From an uncultured Streptococcus sp. (GTDB lineage Bacteria; Bacillota; Bacilli; Lactobacillales; Streptococcaceae), in contig NZ_CAJPNR010000002.1 in NCBI RefSeq assembly GCF_905372115.1, positions 72,872-136,871 of the forward strand: a DNA stretch of 64,000 nt, in the 5' to 3' direction. The notes under the pieces are model-generated. The model saw only the letters and a program-made list of their open reading frames with translations, made no database searches and was not told where the DNA came from. The first letter of the stretch is position 1; every line of letters begins with the position of its first letter. Below are positions 33,233 through 40,294 of this stretch, piece by piece. The position numbers and the translations under genes were made by a program.

Positions 33233-33263
33233 AGTCAACTAATTACCTTAACCGGTTCCGGTT
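33233..33263 (-). promoter_or_regulatory. Possible promoter and dyad operator of the surface adhesin
   Basis: On the minus strand, a TTGACT -35 (33233-33238) with a weak -10 near 33210-33215. Just upstream is the inverted repeat AACCGG-TT-CCGGTT (33250-33263), a GC-rich island in AT-rich DNA and a plausible regulator site. Confidence 0.45.
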
Positions 33264-33490
33264 TGGTACACAGGTTGTAAACCATTTTATTTCTCCAAAA
33301 ACCTTGTCATATAAGAATTGAAAACAGTTTCCTCCGTCATCTCCTTGTATTTTCTTGAAACAAAAATGTAATATTTGGCTGCATAATAAATGAACAAATA
33401 TGAATTATATGACCATAAATATTCATATATATAAATTTGTTTTTAAAGATAAGCATAATTATTAATGCTTGCTACATAACTAGTCACAAT

Positions 33491-33519
33491 AAAAAAACTG
33501 AACAAATATGCTCAGTTTT
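33491..33519. terminator. Bidirectional terminator downstream of groEL
   Basis: Arms AAAACTGA/TCAGTTTT with an A7 tract on one side and TTTTC on the other, about 65 bp beyond the groEL stop. The remaining DNA from 33264 to 33584 is AT-rich and shows no gene. Confidence 0.75.
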
Positions 33520-33584
33520 CTAATTGATAAATATAAGACAAAAATTATATCTAATTTATACGAGTATATAATCCCGTTATTTTT

Positions 33585-35207
33585 CTACATCATACCGCCC
33601 ATCATGCCTGGATCCATAGCTGGAGCTGGGCTAGCTGGTTCTGGTTGATTAGCCACCACTGCTTCGGTTGTCAAGATAAGACTAGCAACAGAAGCGGCAT
33701 TTTGTAAGGCTGAACGGGTCACCTTAACTGGGTCAATGATTCCAGCCTCAATCATGTTAACCCATTCGCCAGTCGCGGCATTGAAGCCTGTACCAGCTTC
33801 AGAGTTTTTCAGACGGTCAATGACGATTGAACCTTCAAAGCCTGCATTCAAAGCGATTTGACGAACAGGCTCTTCCAAGGCGCGAAGAACAATGTTGCGA
33901 CCAGTTCCTTCATCCCCTGCCAACTCAAGACCTGCGACAGCGTTCAGAACGTTGATATAGGCCGTACCACCACCGGATACGATTCCTTCTTCTACCGCTG
34001 CACGCGTTGCATTAAGGGCATCTTCGATGCGGAGTTTCATTTCTTTGAGTTCTGTTTCTGTGGCAGCTCCGACCTTAATCACAGCTACACCACCGGACAA
34101 TTTAGCCAGACGCTCTTGCAGTTTTTCACGGTCAAACTCAGAAGTGCTGCTTTCAATCTGTGACTTAATGACTGCCACACGGTTAGCAATAGCTTCAGGA
34201 TTTCCAGAACCTTCCACAATCACAGTGCTGTCCTTATCAACAGTGACTTTAGAAGCTTGTCCAAGCGCTTCAATCGTAGCATCTTTGAGCTCTAGGCCAA
34301 GATCATCTGTAATCACTGTACCGCCCGTCAAGATAGCGATGTCTTCCAACATAGCCTTACGACGATCGCCAAAGCCAGGTGCCTTAACAGCCACGACATT
34401 AAAGGTTCCGCGAATCTTGTTAAGAACCAGCGTTGGCAGAGCTTCTCCGTCCACATCATCCGCCACAATCAAAAGCGGACGGTTGGTTTTCAAGATATTT
34501 TCCAATAATGGCAGAATCTCTTGAATGTTAGAAATTTTCTTGTCAGTAATCAGGATGTAAGGATTGTCCAGTTCGGCTACCATTTTTTCATTGTCAGTTA
34601 CCATATATTGAGACAAGTAGCCACGGTCAAATTGCATCCCCTCAACCACATCCAGCTCAGTTTCCATTCCTTTGGACTCTTCGATAGTAATGACACCGTC
34701 ATTTCCAACTTTTTCCATAGCTTCAGAGATATATTCACCGACTTTCTTGCTGCGAGAAGATACGGCAGCAACCTGAGCAATAGCTTCCTTGTTAGAAACT
34801 GGTACTGAGTTAGATTTCAGGGCTTCAACAGCTGTCGCAACGGCTGCTTCAATCCCACGGCGGATACCGATTGGATTAGCACCAGCTGTAACATTTTTAA
34901 TCCCCTCGCGGACGATAGCCTGTGTCAAAACAGTTGCTGTTGTTGTTCCATCACCAGCGATATCGTTGGTCTTTGAAGCAACTTCTGACACCAGCTTAGC
35001 GCCCATGTTTTCAAAATGGTCTTCCAGTTCAATTTCCTTGGCAATGGTTACACCGTCATTGGTGATAAGCGGTGAGCCAAAGGATTTTTCCAAAACGACA
35101 TTGCGGCCTTTAGGGCCCAAAGTTACCTTGACCGTATTTGCTAAGATGTCAACCCCACGAACCATACTGCTTCTTGCATCTGCTGAAAATTTAATATCTT
35201 TTGCCAT
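33585..35207 (-). CDS. groL: 60-kDa chaperonin GroEL
   Basis: A 540-aa group I chaperonin forming the double heptameric folding chamber with GroES. Intact ATP-site stretches include TLGPKGRNVVLEKSFG, NDGVTIAKEIEL and AGDGTTTATVL, with the apical and equatorial regions in order. The C-terminus is the usual Gly/Met tail (DPGMMGGMM). It lies 23 bp downstream of groES, and the operon is controlled by the CIRCE element ahead of groES. Confidence 0.98.
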   Translation of the reverse strand: MAKDIKFSADARSSMVRGVDILANTVKVTLGPKGRNVVLEKSFGSPLITNDGVTIAKEIELEDHFENMGAKLVSEVASKTNDIAGDGTTTATVLTQAIVREGIKNVTAGANPIGIRRGIEAAVATAVEALKSNSVPVSNKEAIAQVAAVSSRSKKVGEYISEAMEKVGNDGVITIEESKGMETELDVVEGMQFDRGYLSQYMVTDNEKMVAELDNPYILITDKKISNIQEILPLLENILKTNRPLLIVADDVDGEALPTLVLNKIRGTFNVVAVKAPGFGDRRKAMLEDIAILTGGTVITDDLGLELKDATIEALGQASKVTVDKDSTVIVEGSGNPEAIANRVAVIKSQIESSTSEFDREKLQERLAKLSGGVAVIKVGAATETELKEMKLRIEDALNATRAAVEEGIVSGGGTAYINVLNAVAGLELAGDEGTGRNIVLRALEEPVRQIALNAGFEGSIVIDRLKNSEAGTGFNAATGEWVNMIEAGIIDPVKVTRSALQNAASVASLILTTEAVVANQPEPASPAPAMDPGMMGGMM

Positions 35208-35230
35208 TTTATTATTCCTCTCTTCTAATC

Positions 35231-35512
35231 TTACTCGACAACTGCTAGAATATTGGCTTCACTGACTAAGAGATAAGCTTCATCTCCGTCCTTAACTTCC
35301 ACGCCTGCATGGCTTTCTACGAGAACCTTGTCCCCTTCCTTAACGCTCAGGGCTACCAGCTCACCGTTCAAAGTACGAATGCCTTGACCGACTGCGACAA
35401 CTTCTGATGTCTTAGTCGCTGCTTGGCCGTTGCCTGCAATGACAAATCCGCCAACTTTCTGCTCTTTTTCTTCTACTTTCAGGACCACACGGTCTCCTAA
35501 TGGTTTTAACAT
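35231..35512 (-). CDS. groS: 10-kDa co-chaperonin GroES
   Basis: A 93-aa GroES lid protein: starts MLKPLGDRVVLKVEEKEQ, carries the mobile loop VGGFVIAGNGQAATKT and ends SEANILAVVE. Normal length for streptococci. First gene of the groESL operon, behind a CIRCE site. Confidence 0.97.
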   Translation of the reverse strand: MLKPLGDRVVLKVEEKEQKVGGFVIAGNGQAATKTSEVVAVGQGIRTLNGELVALSVKEGDKVLVESHAGVEVKDGDEAYLLVSEANILAVVE

Positions 35513-35536
35513 GGTTTTCCTCCAAAGATTGAATTT

Positions 35537-35603
35537 TTAGCACTCTAAACTATCGAGTGCTAATCTATAGTTATTATTTTATCACTTGGTCAGAAATAGT
35601 CAA
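35537..35603 (-). promoter_or_regulatory. groESL promoter with CIRCE element
   Basis: CIRCE: arms TTAGCACTC (35537-35545) and GAGTGCTAA (35555-35563) separated by 9 bp, a perfect match and the binding site of the HrcA heat-shock repressor. The promoter on the minus strand is TTGACT (35598-35603), 16 bp, TAAAAT (35576-35581). The operator covers the start region. Confidence 0.96.
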
Positions 35604-35663
35604 GAAAAAAACCGGCTAGATGAAAGAAAAATTTTATTTTTTTGCATTACTTACTCCTAAAGT

Positions 35664-35712
35664 CAAAAAAAAAATAAAAAACAAGTCCGAGCTAAAATCC
35701 TCTCAGACTTGT
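35664..35712 (-). terminator. Strong terminator of a short leftward transcript
   Basis: Stem ACAAGTCCGAG/CTCAGACTTGT (35681-35691 with 35702-35712, one wobble), followed on the minus strand by a very long U-rich run. Confidence 0.88.
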
Positions 35713-35728
35713 CTTTAGGGGGGAATGT

Positions 35729-35812
35729 CTATCTTGCAAGTTTTAGTTTTGCTTCAAAATCATCAATCACTTTTTGCAGATTTAGGCGTCCTCTATAGAT
35801 ACCATTTTTCAC
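35729..35812 (-). other. Possible 27-codon ORF inside a short transcription unit
   Basis: GTG at 35810-35812 opens 27 codons with a plausible helical, charged composition (NGIYRGRLNLQKVIDDFEAK). The G-rich run that could be its ribosome site directly abuts the GTG, which is too close, so translation is doubtful. Overlapping very short frames (MRLRYRG, MFHKCACGIGGEKWYL) are equally weak. The RNA itself may be the product. Confidence 0.3.
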
Positions 35813-35851
35813 CCCCTATACCGCAAGCGCATTTATGAAACATATAGGATT

Positions 35852-35879
35852 ATTATATTACAAAGCCGCCAAAAAGCAA
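35852..35879 (-). promoter_or_regulatory. Promoter of the short transcript near 35.8 kb
   Basis: On the minus strand, TTGCTT (35874-35879), 16 bp, TATAAT (35852-35857). Together with the terminator ending at 35664 it defines a unit of roughly 170-180 nt. Confidence 0.6.
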
Positions 35880-35906
35880 AATCTTTCCAGAAACGGCTAT
35901 AATAAA

Positions 35907-35960
35907 AGAGGCGAGACAGAATCTAAAAAATCCATGATTTTTGATTCTTGGTCCCACCTC
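35907..35960 (-). terminator. Terminator-like inverted repeat downstream of ssbB
   Basis: An imperfect long stem: GAGGCGAGACAGAATC pairs with GATTCTTGGTCCCACCTC, with a 19-nt AT loop. It resembles the GAGGTGGGACAGAA-type hairpins scattered in streptococcal genomes; a relative is at 59199-59233. Confidence 0.6.
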
Positions 35961-36085
35961 GACAATCATAATTAAACTTTTAAAAGCTTGATAGAAATAG
36001 ACTTTCAGTCAAACAGATCTTGCATCCTGCAAAACTGAATGATGATTTTTTAGAGCAAGGTCATTTCCCAGTCTTTGCTCCTTGC

Positions 36086-36481
36086 TTAAAAGGGAAGTTC
36101 CTCCTCTTCCAGCACCAAATCTGCCAAATCAGCTCCGCTATTATTTTCACGCAGGGCACGCTGAGCCCGACTTTCCAGCAGCTGGAAGCTATGACAGAGC
36201 ACCTCTGTCACATAATGAGTTGCCCCCTCCTTTTCATAGCGACGAGTCCGCAGCTCACCATCCAGAGAAATCAAGCTGCCCTTACTTGCATAGCTGGCTA
36301 AAGTCTCAGCTAGACGCCCCCAGACAACCACATTTACAAAATCCGCCTCACGCTCACCGCTCTGAGATTTATAACGGCGATTAACCGCGACCGTTGCGCG
36401 GGCCACAGATTTTTCATTCGCAGTCTTGTGCAGTTCAGGCGTAGCCGTCAGCCGGCCGATTACAATTACTTTATTATACAT
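36086..36481 (-). CDS. ssbB: Competence-associated single-stranded DNA-binding protein SsbB
   Basis: A 131-aa OB-fold SSB, shorter than the ~160-aa housekeeping SsbA and lacking its long Gly/Gln-rich tail. It keeps the acidic tip (EEEELPF). The core includes MYNKVIVIGRLTATPEL, RREADFVNVVVWGR-like strands and the KGSLISLDGELRTRRYE segment. It protects incoming single-stranded DNA during transformation. The ATG at 36479-36481 follows TAGGAGGATATAAA; the longer upstream frame has no ribosome site. A SigX box lies about 20 bp upstream. Confidence 0.9.
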   Translation of the reverse strand: MYNKVIVIGRLTATPELHKTANEKSVARATVAVNRRYKSQSGEREADFVNVVVWGRLAETLASYASKGSLISLDGELRTRRYEKEGATHYVTEVLCHSFQLLESRAQRALRENNSGADLADLVLEEEELPF

Positions 36482-36501
36482 TTTATATCCTCCTAACTTA
36501 T

Positions 36502-36509
36502 CATTCGTA
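36502..36509 (-). promoter_or_regulatory. SigX/ComX (cin) box of ssbB
   Basis: TACGAATG on the minus strand matches the competence box TACGAATA at 7 of 8 positions, with the usual T-rich stretch upstream and a very short leader before the ssbB ribosome site. Confidence 0.8.
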
Positions 36510-36609
36510 ATAGGAGACAAAAAATGAAAAAAATGTGGTATAGTATGGATAAAAAGGAAAATTGCAGCTTCTGTCCCTTTCCTACTTGACTTGTACAACG
36601 GAGGCTCCG

Positions 36610-37197
36610 ATGACCATTAAACATTCGCCTGTGAAAAATCTTCTTTTTATACTGATTTCTCTTTGGTTCGGAGGCTTTTCTGCTTGGACTGCCGTAGACT
36701 ATCTGACTAGCTCCAACCCCTACAAAGACACTATTTTCTTTGCCCTTAGTCTGCTGGTTGCTGCTTTCTTCTTACTACTCCTTATCTTTGCTATTCGCAG
36801 GCTAAGCATTCATGCGACTATCCTCTCCTTTGACCACGACTATGTGACCTACCATTATAGCGGACTCTTATCAGCAGCCACCTACTGCATTCCCATGCAG
36901 CAGATTAGTCATGCTCGCTACAGCCGAGACAGTGAAGAATCCGAGATTAGTCTTTGGATGGAGGACGGTTTCCATGACTTTGCAGCCTTTAACCATCCCC
37001 GCCACAAGATTTATGCCTATCCTGACAGCCAACTCATCGGCATTGTTTTCAAGAGAAAGCGCCTCAAAGTATTGGAAGACCAAGGCCTAAACAACCTTAT
37101 TTACCAATACAACTACAGCACTCCAAACCAGAGCCCCACAGCCACTCCTCAATCAACAACCGACTCACAAAGTAATAGCGACAGCGTCTTCTTTTGA
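36610..37197 (+). CDS. Membrane protein with two N-terminal TM segments and a PH-like domain, unknown
   Basis: A 195-aa protein starting at an ATG six bases after CGGAGG. Two hydrophobic segments (about 10-30 and 44-66) are followed by a soluble part with strand-rich character (ATILSFDHDYVTYHYSGLLSAATYCIPMQQISHARY), similar to bacterial PH-like YdbS/DUF304 proteins. The C-terminus is a Ser/Thr/Gln/Asn-rich tail. I do not recognise a named family. An extended -10 TGGTATAGT lies at 36536-36544. It is divergent from ssbB and followed by another small membrane protein gene, likely in one transcript. Confidence 0.6.
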   Translation: MTIKHSPVKNLLFILISLWFGGFSAWTAVDYLTSSNPYKDTIFFALSLLVAAFFLLLLIFAIRRLSIHATILSFDHDYVTYHYSGLLSAATYCIPMQQISHARYSRDSEESEISLWMEDGFHDFAAFNHPRHKIYAYPDSQLIGIVFKRKRLKVLEDQGLNNLIYQYNYSTPNQSPTATPQSTTDSQSNSDSVFF

Positions 37198-37249
37198 GAC
37201 AATGTGGTGATTGTTAAGACAAAACACTTTAGATTACGGAGGATATCTA

Positions 37250-37549
37250 ATGAATTATATAGCTTTTGTTTACTCCATTCTTTTATTATTTTCAACCTAT
37301 TTCGCTTATAAAAAGAAAATGAGTAGCTCCAAAATCTCATTAATCATCAGTTTGTTTTTATTTTTCCTAACTCTTCTGAATTTATTTTTCTTCAATTTTT
37401 TACTGAAAGCTTTAATATCTATACTTTTAATTTTAATCTCAGTAAGCTTTTTCTATGACAGAAAAATGAGTAAGAAGCAGATTCATTATACTCATCATTG
37501 TGTTAGATTGATTTTTCATCTGTTAATTATTTATCTTCTCTACCATTAG
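37250..37549 (+). CDS. Small three-span membrane protein, unknown
   Basis: A 99-aa protein beginning at ATG 37250, eight bases after CGGAGG. Three hydrophobic segments (about 4-20, 28-65 as a hairpin, 78-97) with Lys-rich loops (YKKKMSSSK, DRKMSKKQ). Very AT-rich and Leu/Ile/Phe-dominated. No family recognised. It lies 52 bp after the preceding membrane protein gene and is followed by a terminator. Confidence 0.55.
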   Translation: MNYIAFVYSILLLFSTYFAYKKKMSSSKISLIISLFLFFLTLLNLFFFNFLLKALISILLILISVSFFYDRKMSKKQIHYTHHCVRLIFHLLIIYLLYH

Positions 37550-37593
37550 CATGAGATAGATTTATAACGCTAAATTTATTACTATAAAAAAAA

Positions 37594-37626
37594 AGAGCGA
37601 AACGACTACACAAATCAATTCGCTCT
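37594..37626. terminator. Bidirectional terminator
   Basis: Stem AGAGCGAA/TTCGCTCT (37594-37601 with 37619-37626), with an A9 tract to the left and ATTTTATATTT to the right. It separates the rightward small membrane gene from the leftward ytpR operon. Confidence 0.78.
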
Positions 37627-37697
37627 ATTTTATATTTCGGATGTTATTAGGATACCTCGCCCATTTCTGAGCTTTTTATGATGTTAATTCCTCACCT

Positions 37698-38324
37698 TTA
37701 TCCCTGCCAATGCTTGGCTGGGTCAAAGGCAGTTCCAACTAGTTCGCTATCGGCTAATTCAATGATGCCGCGTTTTTGAGGCGCATTCGGCAGCTGAAGT
37801 TCCCGTGGGCTGCACATCATACCAAAACTCTTTTCGCCTCGAAGTTCTCCAGGAAAAATCAAATTCCCTTTGGGCATCATGGCACCCGGCAGAGCCACAA
37901 TCGTTTTGAGGCCGACTTTGGCATTAGGAGCACCGGCCACGATTTGAACAGTCTTATCAGCAGCTACCTGCACTTGGCAGATATTCAGGTGGTCACTATC
38001 TGGATGAGCTACCATATCAACGATTTGGCCAACCACAAACTTCGGTTGGCTGTCATTAACCAAGTCCGCTGGGAAGCCTGCCTTGCTCAGCTCCTGATTG
38101 AGAATAGCCACTTGCTCATCTGTCAAAAAGACCTGGCCGCGCTCTGCTATTTCAAAAAGGTCAGACTGCTCAAAAATATTCCAAGCTACAGTCTGGTCAT
38201 TATCTTCACGGTAAACACGCGCTACCCGTCCCTTGCGCTCAGCCGCCAGTTTAGCTCCTTGATTGTCCGCAGCAATAACCATCAGCACGTCGCCGACATA
38301 TTCTTTATTATAGGTAAAAATCAT
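37698..38324 (-). CDS. ytpR: YtpR-family tRNA-binding protein
   Basis: A 208-aa protein with an N-terminal DUF4479-like domain (MIFTYNKEYVGDVLMV) and a C-terminal EMAP/tRNA-binding OB fold (FVVGQIVDMVAHPDSDHLNICQVQV, IVAGAPNAKVGLKTIVALPGA, SFGMMCSPREL). It is a free-standing relative of the N-terminal tRNA-binding domain of PheT. Last gene of a DUF4651-thioredoxin-ytpR operon, in the order known in pneumococcus. Exact function unknown. Confidence 0.88.
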   Translation of the reverse strand: MIFTYNKEYVGDVLMVIAADNQGAKLAAERKGRVARVYREDNDQTVAWNIFEQSDLFEIAERGQVFLTDEQVAILNQELSKAGFPADLVNDSQPKFVVGQIVDMVAHPDSDHLNICQVQVAADKTVQIVAGAPNAKVGLKTIVALPGAMMPKGNLIFPGELRGEKSFGMMCSPRELQLPNAPQKRGIIELADSELVGTAFDPAKHWQG

Positions 38325-38338
38325 TTTACGCTCCCTTT

Positions 38339-38656
38339 TTATCTTATACTCGCTAAAAATTCATTGATTTGACCCTTGGTCTTGCGTTCACGATTGACCA
38401 GACGGCCAATCTCCTGTCCCTTTTCTAGCACTACTAAGCTGGGAATCCCGTAAATGTCCCACTCTTTGGCCAGATCCAAATAGGCATCCCGGTCCACCTG
38501 GATAAAGCGATAGTCAGGATTTTCCGCTTCTATCTCTGGCAGAAAAGGTTTGATAAATCGGCAATCTCCGCACCAGTCAGCCGTGAAAAAGAAGACAGTC
38601 TTCTCCCCATCATTGACATAAGAAGCCAATTCCTCTATATTTACAGGAACAATCAT
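38339..38656 (-). CDS. Thioredoxin-like protein (WCGDC)
   Basis: A 105-aa thioredoxin fold with the active site WCGDC near residue 28 (Asp for the usual Pro) and a cis-Pro loop GIPSLVV. No signal peptide, so cytoplasmic. The start overlaps the preceding DUF4651 gene by 4 bp (ATGA), and ytpR follows by 14 bp. The Asp in the CxxC spacing suggests altered redox potential relative to TrxA; the partner is unknown. Confidence 0.88.
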   Translation of the reverse strand: MIVPVNIEELASYVNDGEKTVFFFTADWCGDCRFIKPFLPEIEAENPDYRFIQVDRDAYLDLAKEWDIYGIPSLVVLEKGQEIGRLVNRERKTKGQINEFLASIR

Positions 38657-38940
38657 ACTTCTTCCTCGTAGCTTAGCTGACCATTTTCATAGACAAAAGC
38701 AAAATGGCGGTCGTCCTCTAAGACCAGACCGCCAACCAAGCGGTCATCTGTGGACTCGTAGAGCTTGACATAAAGGCAGGAAATAGTACCCTGACTGGAA
38801 AAGAAATCTCGCACAAGCTCGACGATTTCCTCCCGATTACGCAGTCTTTTCTGTTCCTGTACGACTTTGGCTGCCCCAAAAGCCAGCGCTCCAGCCCCCA
38901 AGAGGGCAGTTGTGGTTAAAATGATTTTTTTAGCTTTCAT
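38653..38940 (-). CDS. DUF4651-family single-pass protein
   Basis: A 95-aa protein from the ATG at 38938-38940: a Lys-rich start, one membrane segment (MKAKKIILTTTALLGAGALA), a short basic stretch and a compact domain (CLYVKLYESTDDRLVGGLVLEDDRHFAFVYE). Matches streptococcal DUF4651, function unknown. No ribosome site precedes the ATG; instead a -10 element ends 8 bases upstream, so the mRNA may be leaderless. A TTG frame extending 34 codons upstream is unlikely to be used. Confidence 0.7.
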   Translation of the reverse strand: MKAKKIILTTTALLGAGALAFGAAKVVQEQKRLRNREEIVELVRDFFSSQGTISCLYVKLYESTDDRLVGGLVLEDDRHFAFVYENGQLSYEEEV

Positions 38941-38947
38941 GTAGAAT

Positions 38948-38976
38948 ATTTTAACACAAAAGAGCAGAGGCGACAA
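38948..38976 (-). promoter_or_regulatory. Promoter placing the start of transcription at the DUF4651 ATG
   Basis: On the minus strand, TTGTCG (38971-38976), 17 bp, TAAAAT (38948-38953). The predicted start falls at or within 1-2 nt of the ATG. Confidence 0.6.
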
Positions 38977-39110
38977 ACAATATTCCAGATTTTCCTGGGA
39001 GAAGCTGGATTCTTGGGCGGGCAGTCCTCTTGATTCAGGCAAGCTATAAGATTTTCCTACTCATTTACCGCAAAAAGTGATAAAATAGGGGGCAGAAAGA
39101 AGGTAAGTTT

Positions 39111-40175
39111 ATGACAACATTATTTTCAAAAATCAAGGAAGTAACAGAGCTTTCTGCTATTTCGGGTCACGAGGCACCTGTTCGCAGTTACCTGCGAGAA
39201 AAAATCGCTCCCCATGTTGATGAGGTCGTCACCGACGGTCTGGGCGGTATCTTCGGGGTTCGGCATTCTCAAGCTGAAAATGCTCCCCGTGTATTGGTAG
39301 CGGCCCACATGGATGAGGTTGGCTTTATGGTCAGCGAGATTAAGCCGGACGGGACCTTCCGCGTGGTGGAAATCGGCGGCTGGAACCCCCTGGTCGTTAG
39401 CAGCCAACGCTTCAAACTCTTTACCCGTGAAGGTCGGGAAATCCCTCTTATCTCAGGCTCTGTCCCTCCTCATCTGACGCGCGGATCTGGCGGACCAGTT
39501 ATGCCACAAATTGCTGATATTGTCTTTGACGGTGGCTTTGCAGATAAGGCGGAAGCTGAAAGCTACGGCATTCGGCCAGGAGACACGATCGTGCCAGACA
39601 GCTCTGCTATTCTCACAGCTAACGGCAAGAACATCATCTCCAAAGCCTGGGACAACCGCTACGGCGTCCTTATGGTCAGCGAATTGGCTCAAGCCTTGTC
39701 TGGTCAACCACTAGGCAGCCAACTCTATGTCGGTGCCAATGTTCAAGAAGAGGTTGGCCTGCGTGGTGCTCATGCTTCAACAACAAAATTTGCTCCTGAG
39801 GTCTTTCTGGCTGTAGATTGCTCCCCAGCGGGCGACATCTATGGTGGTCAAGGAGCCATCGGAGACGGAACGTTGATTCGCTTCTTTGATCCTGGTCATC
39901 TCATGCTGCCAGCTATGAAGGACTTCCTCTTGACAACTGCTGAGGAAGCTGGCATCAAGTATCAATATTACTGTGGCAAGGGCGGAACGGACGCTGGTGC
40001 TGCCCATCTCCAAAGCGGCGGCGTACCATCTACTACCATTGGTGTCTGCGCCCGCTACATCCATTCCCACCAAACTCTCTATGCCATGGACGATTTCCTG
40101 CAAGCCCAAGCCTTCCTGCAAGCTTTGGTCAAAAAGCTGGATCGCTCAACGGTGGACACGATTACCAACTATTAA
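39111..40175 (+). CDS. pepA: Glutamyl aminopeptidase, M42 family
   Basis: A 354-aa co-catalytic zinc aminopeptidase that removes N-terminal acidic residues and assembles as a dodecamer in relatives. Metal and catalytic motifs are visible: AAHMDEVGF, the ligand Asp in KAWDNRYG, NVQEEVGLRGA with the catalytic Glu, AVDCSP and a late HSHQT. Ribosome site AGAAGGTAAG. Monocistronic, divergent from the DUF4651 operon; a hairpin GCAGTCCG/CGGGCTGC (about 40190-40212) may terminate it. Confidence 0.93.
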   Translation: MTTLFSKIKEVTELSAISGHEAPVRSYLREKIAPHVDEVVTDGLGGIFGVRHSQAENAPRVLVAAHMDEVGFMVSEIKPDGTFRVVEIGGWNPLVVSSQRFKLFTREGREIPLISGSVPPHLTRGSGGPVMPQIADIVFDGGFADKAEAESYGIRPGDTIVPDSSAILTANGKNIISKAWDNRYGVLMVSELAQALSGQPLGSQLYVGANVQEEVGLRGAHASTTKFAPEVFLAVDCSPAGDIYGGQGAIGDGTLIRFFDPGHLMLPAMKDFLLTTAEEAGIKYQYYCGKGGTDAGAAHLQSGGVPSTTIGVCARYIHSHQTLYAMDDFLQAQAFLQALVKKLDRSTVDTITNY

Positions 40176-40294
40176 TTTCAAAAGGCAGTCCGTTCTTCAT
40201 TCGGGCTGCTATCTCTTTTGTCTAATACTTTCCCTTTCAACTTTCCAATTTGAAGAAAATTTTGTTATAATGCTTAGCAGAGGTGAACATATAC

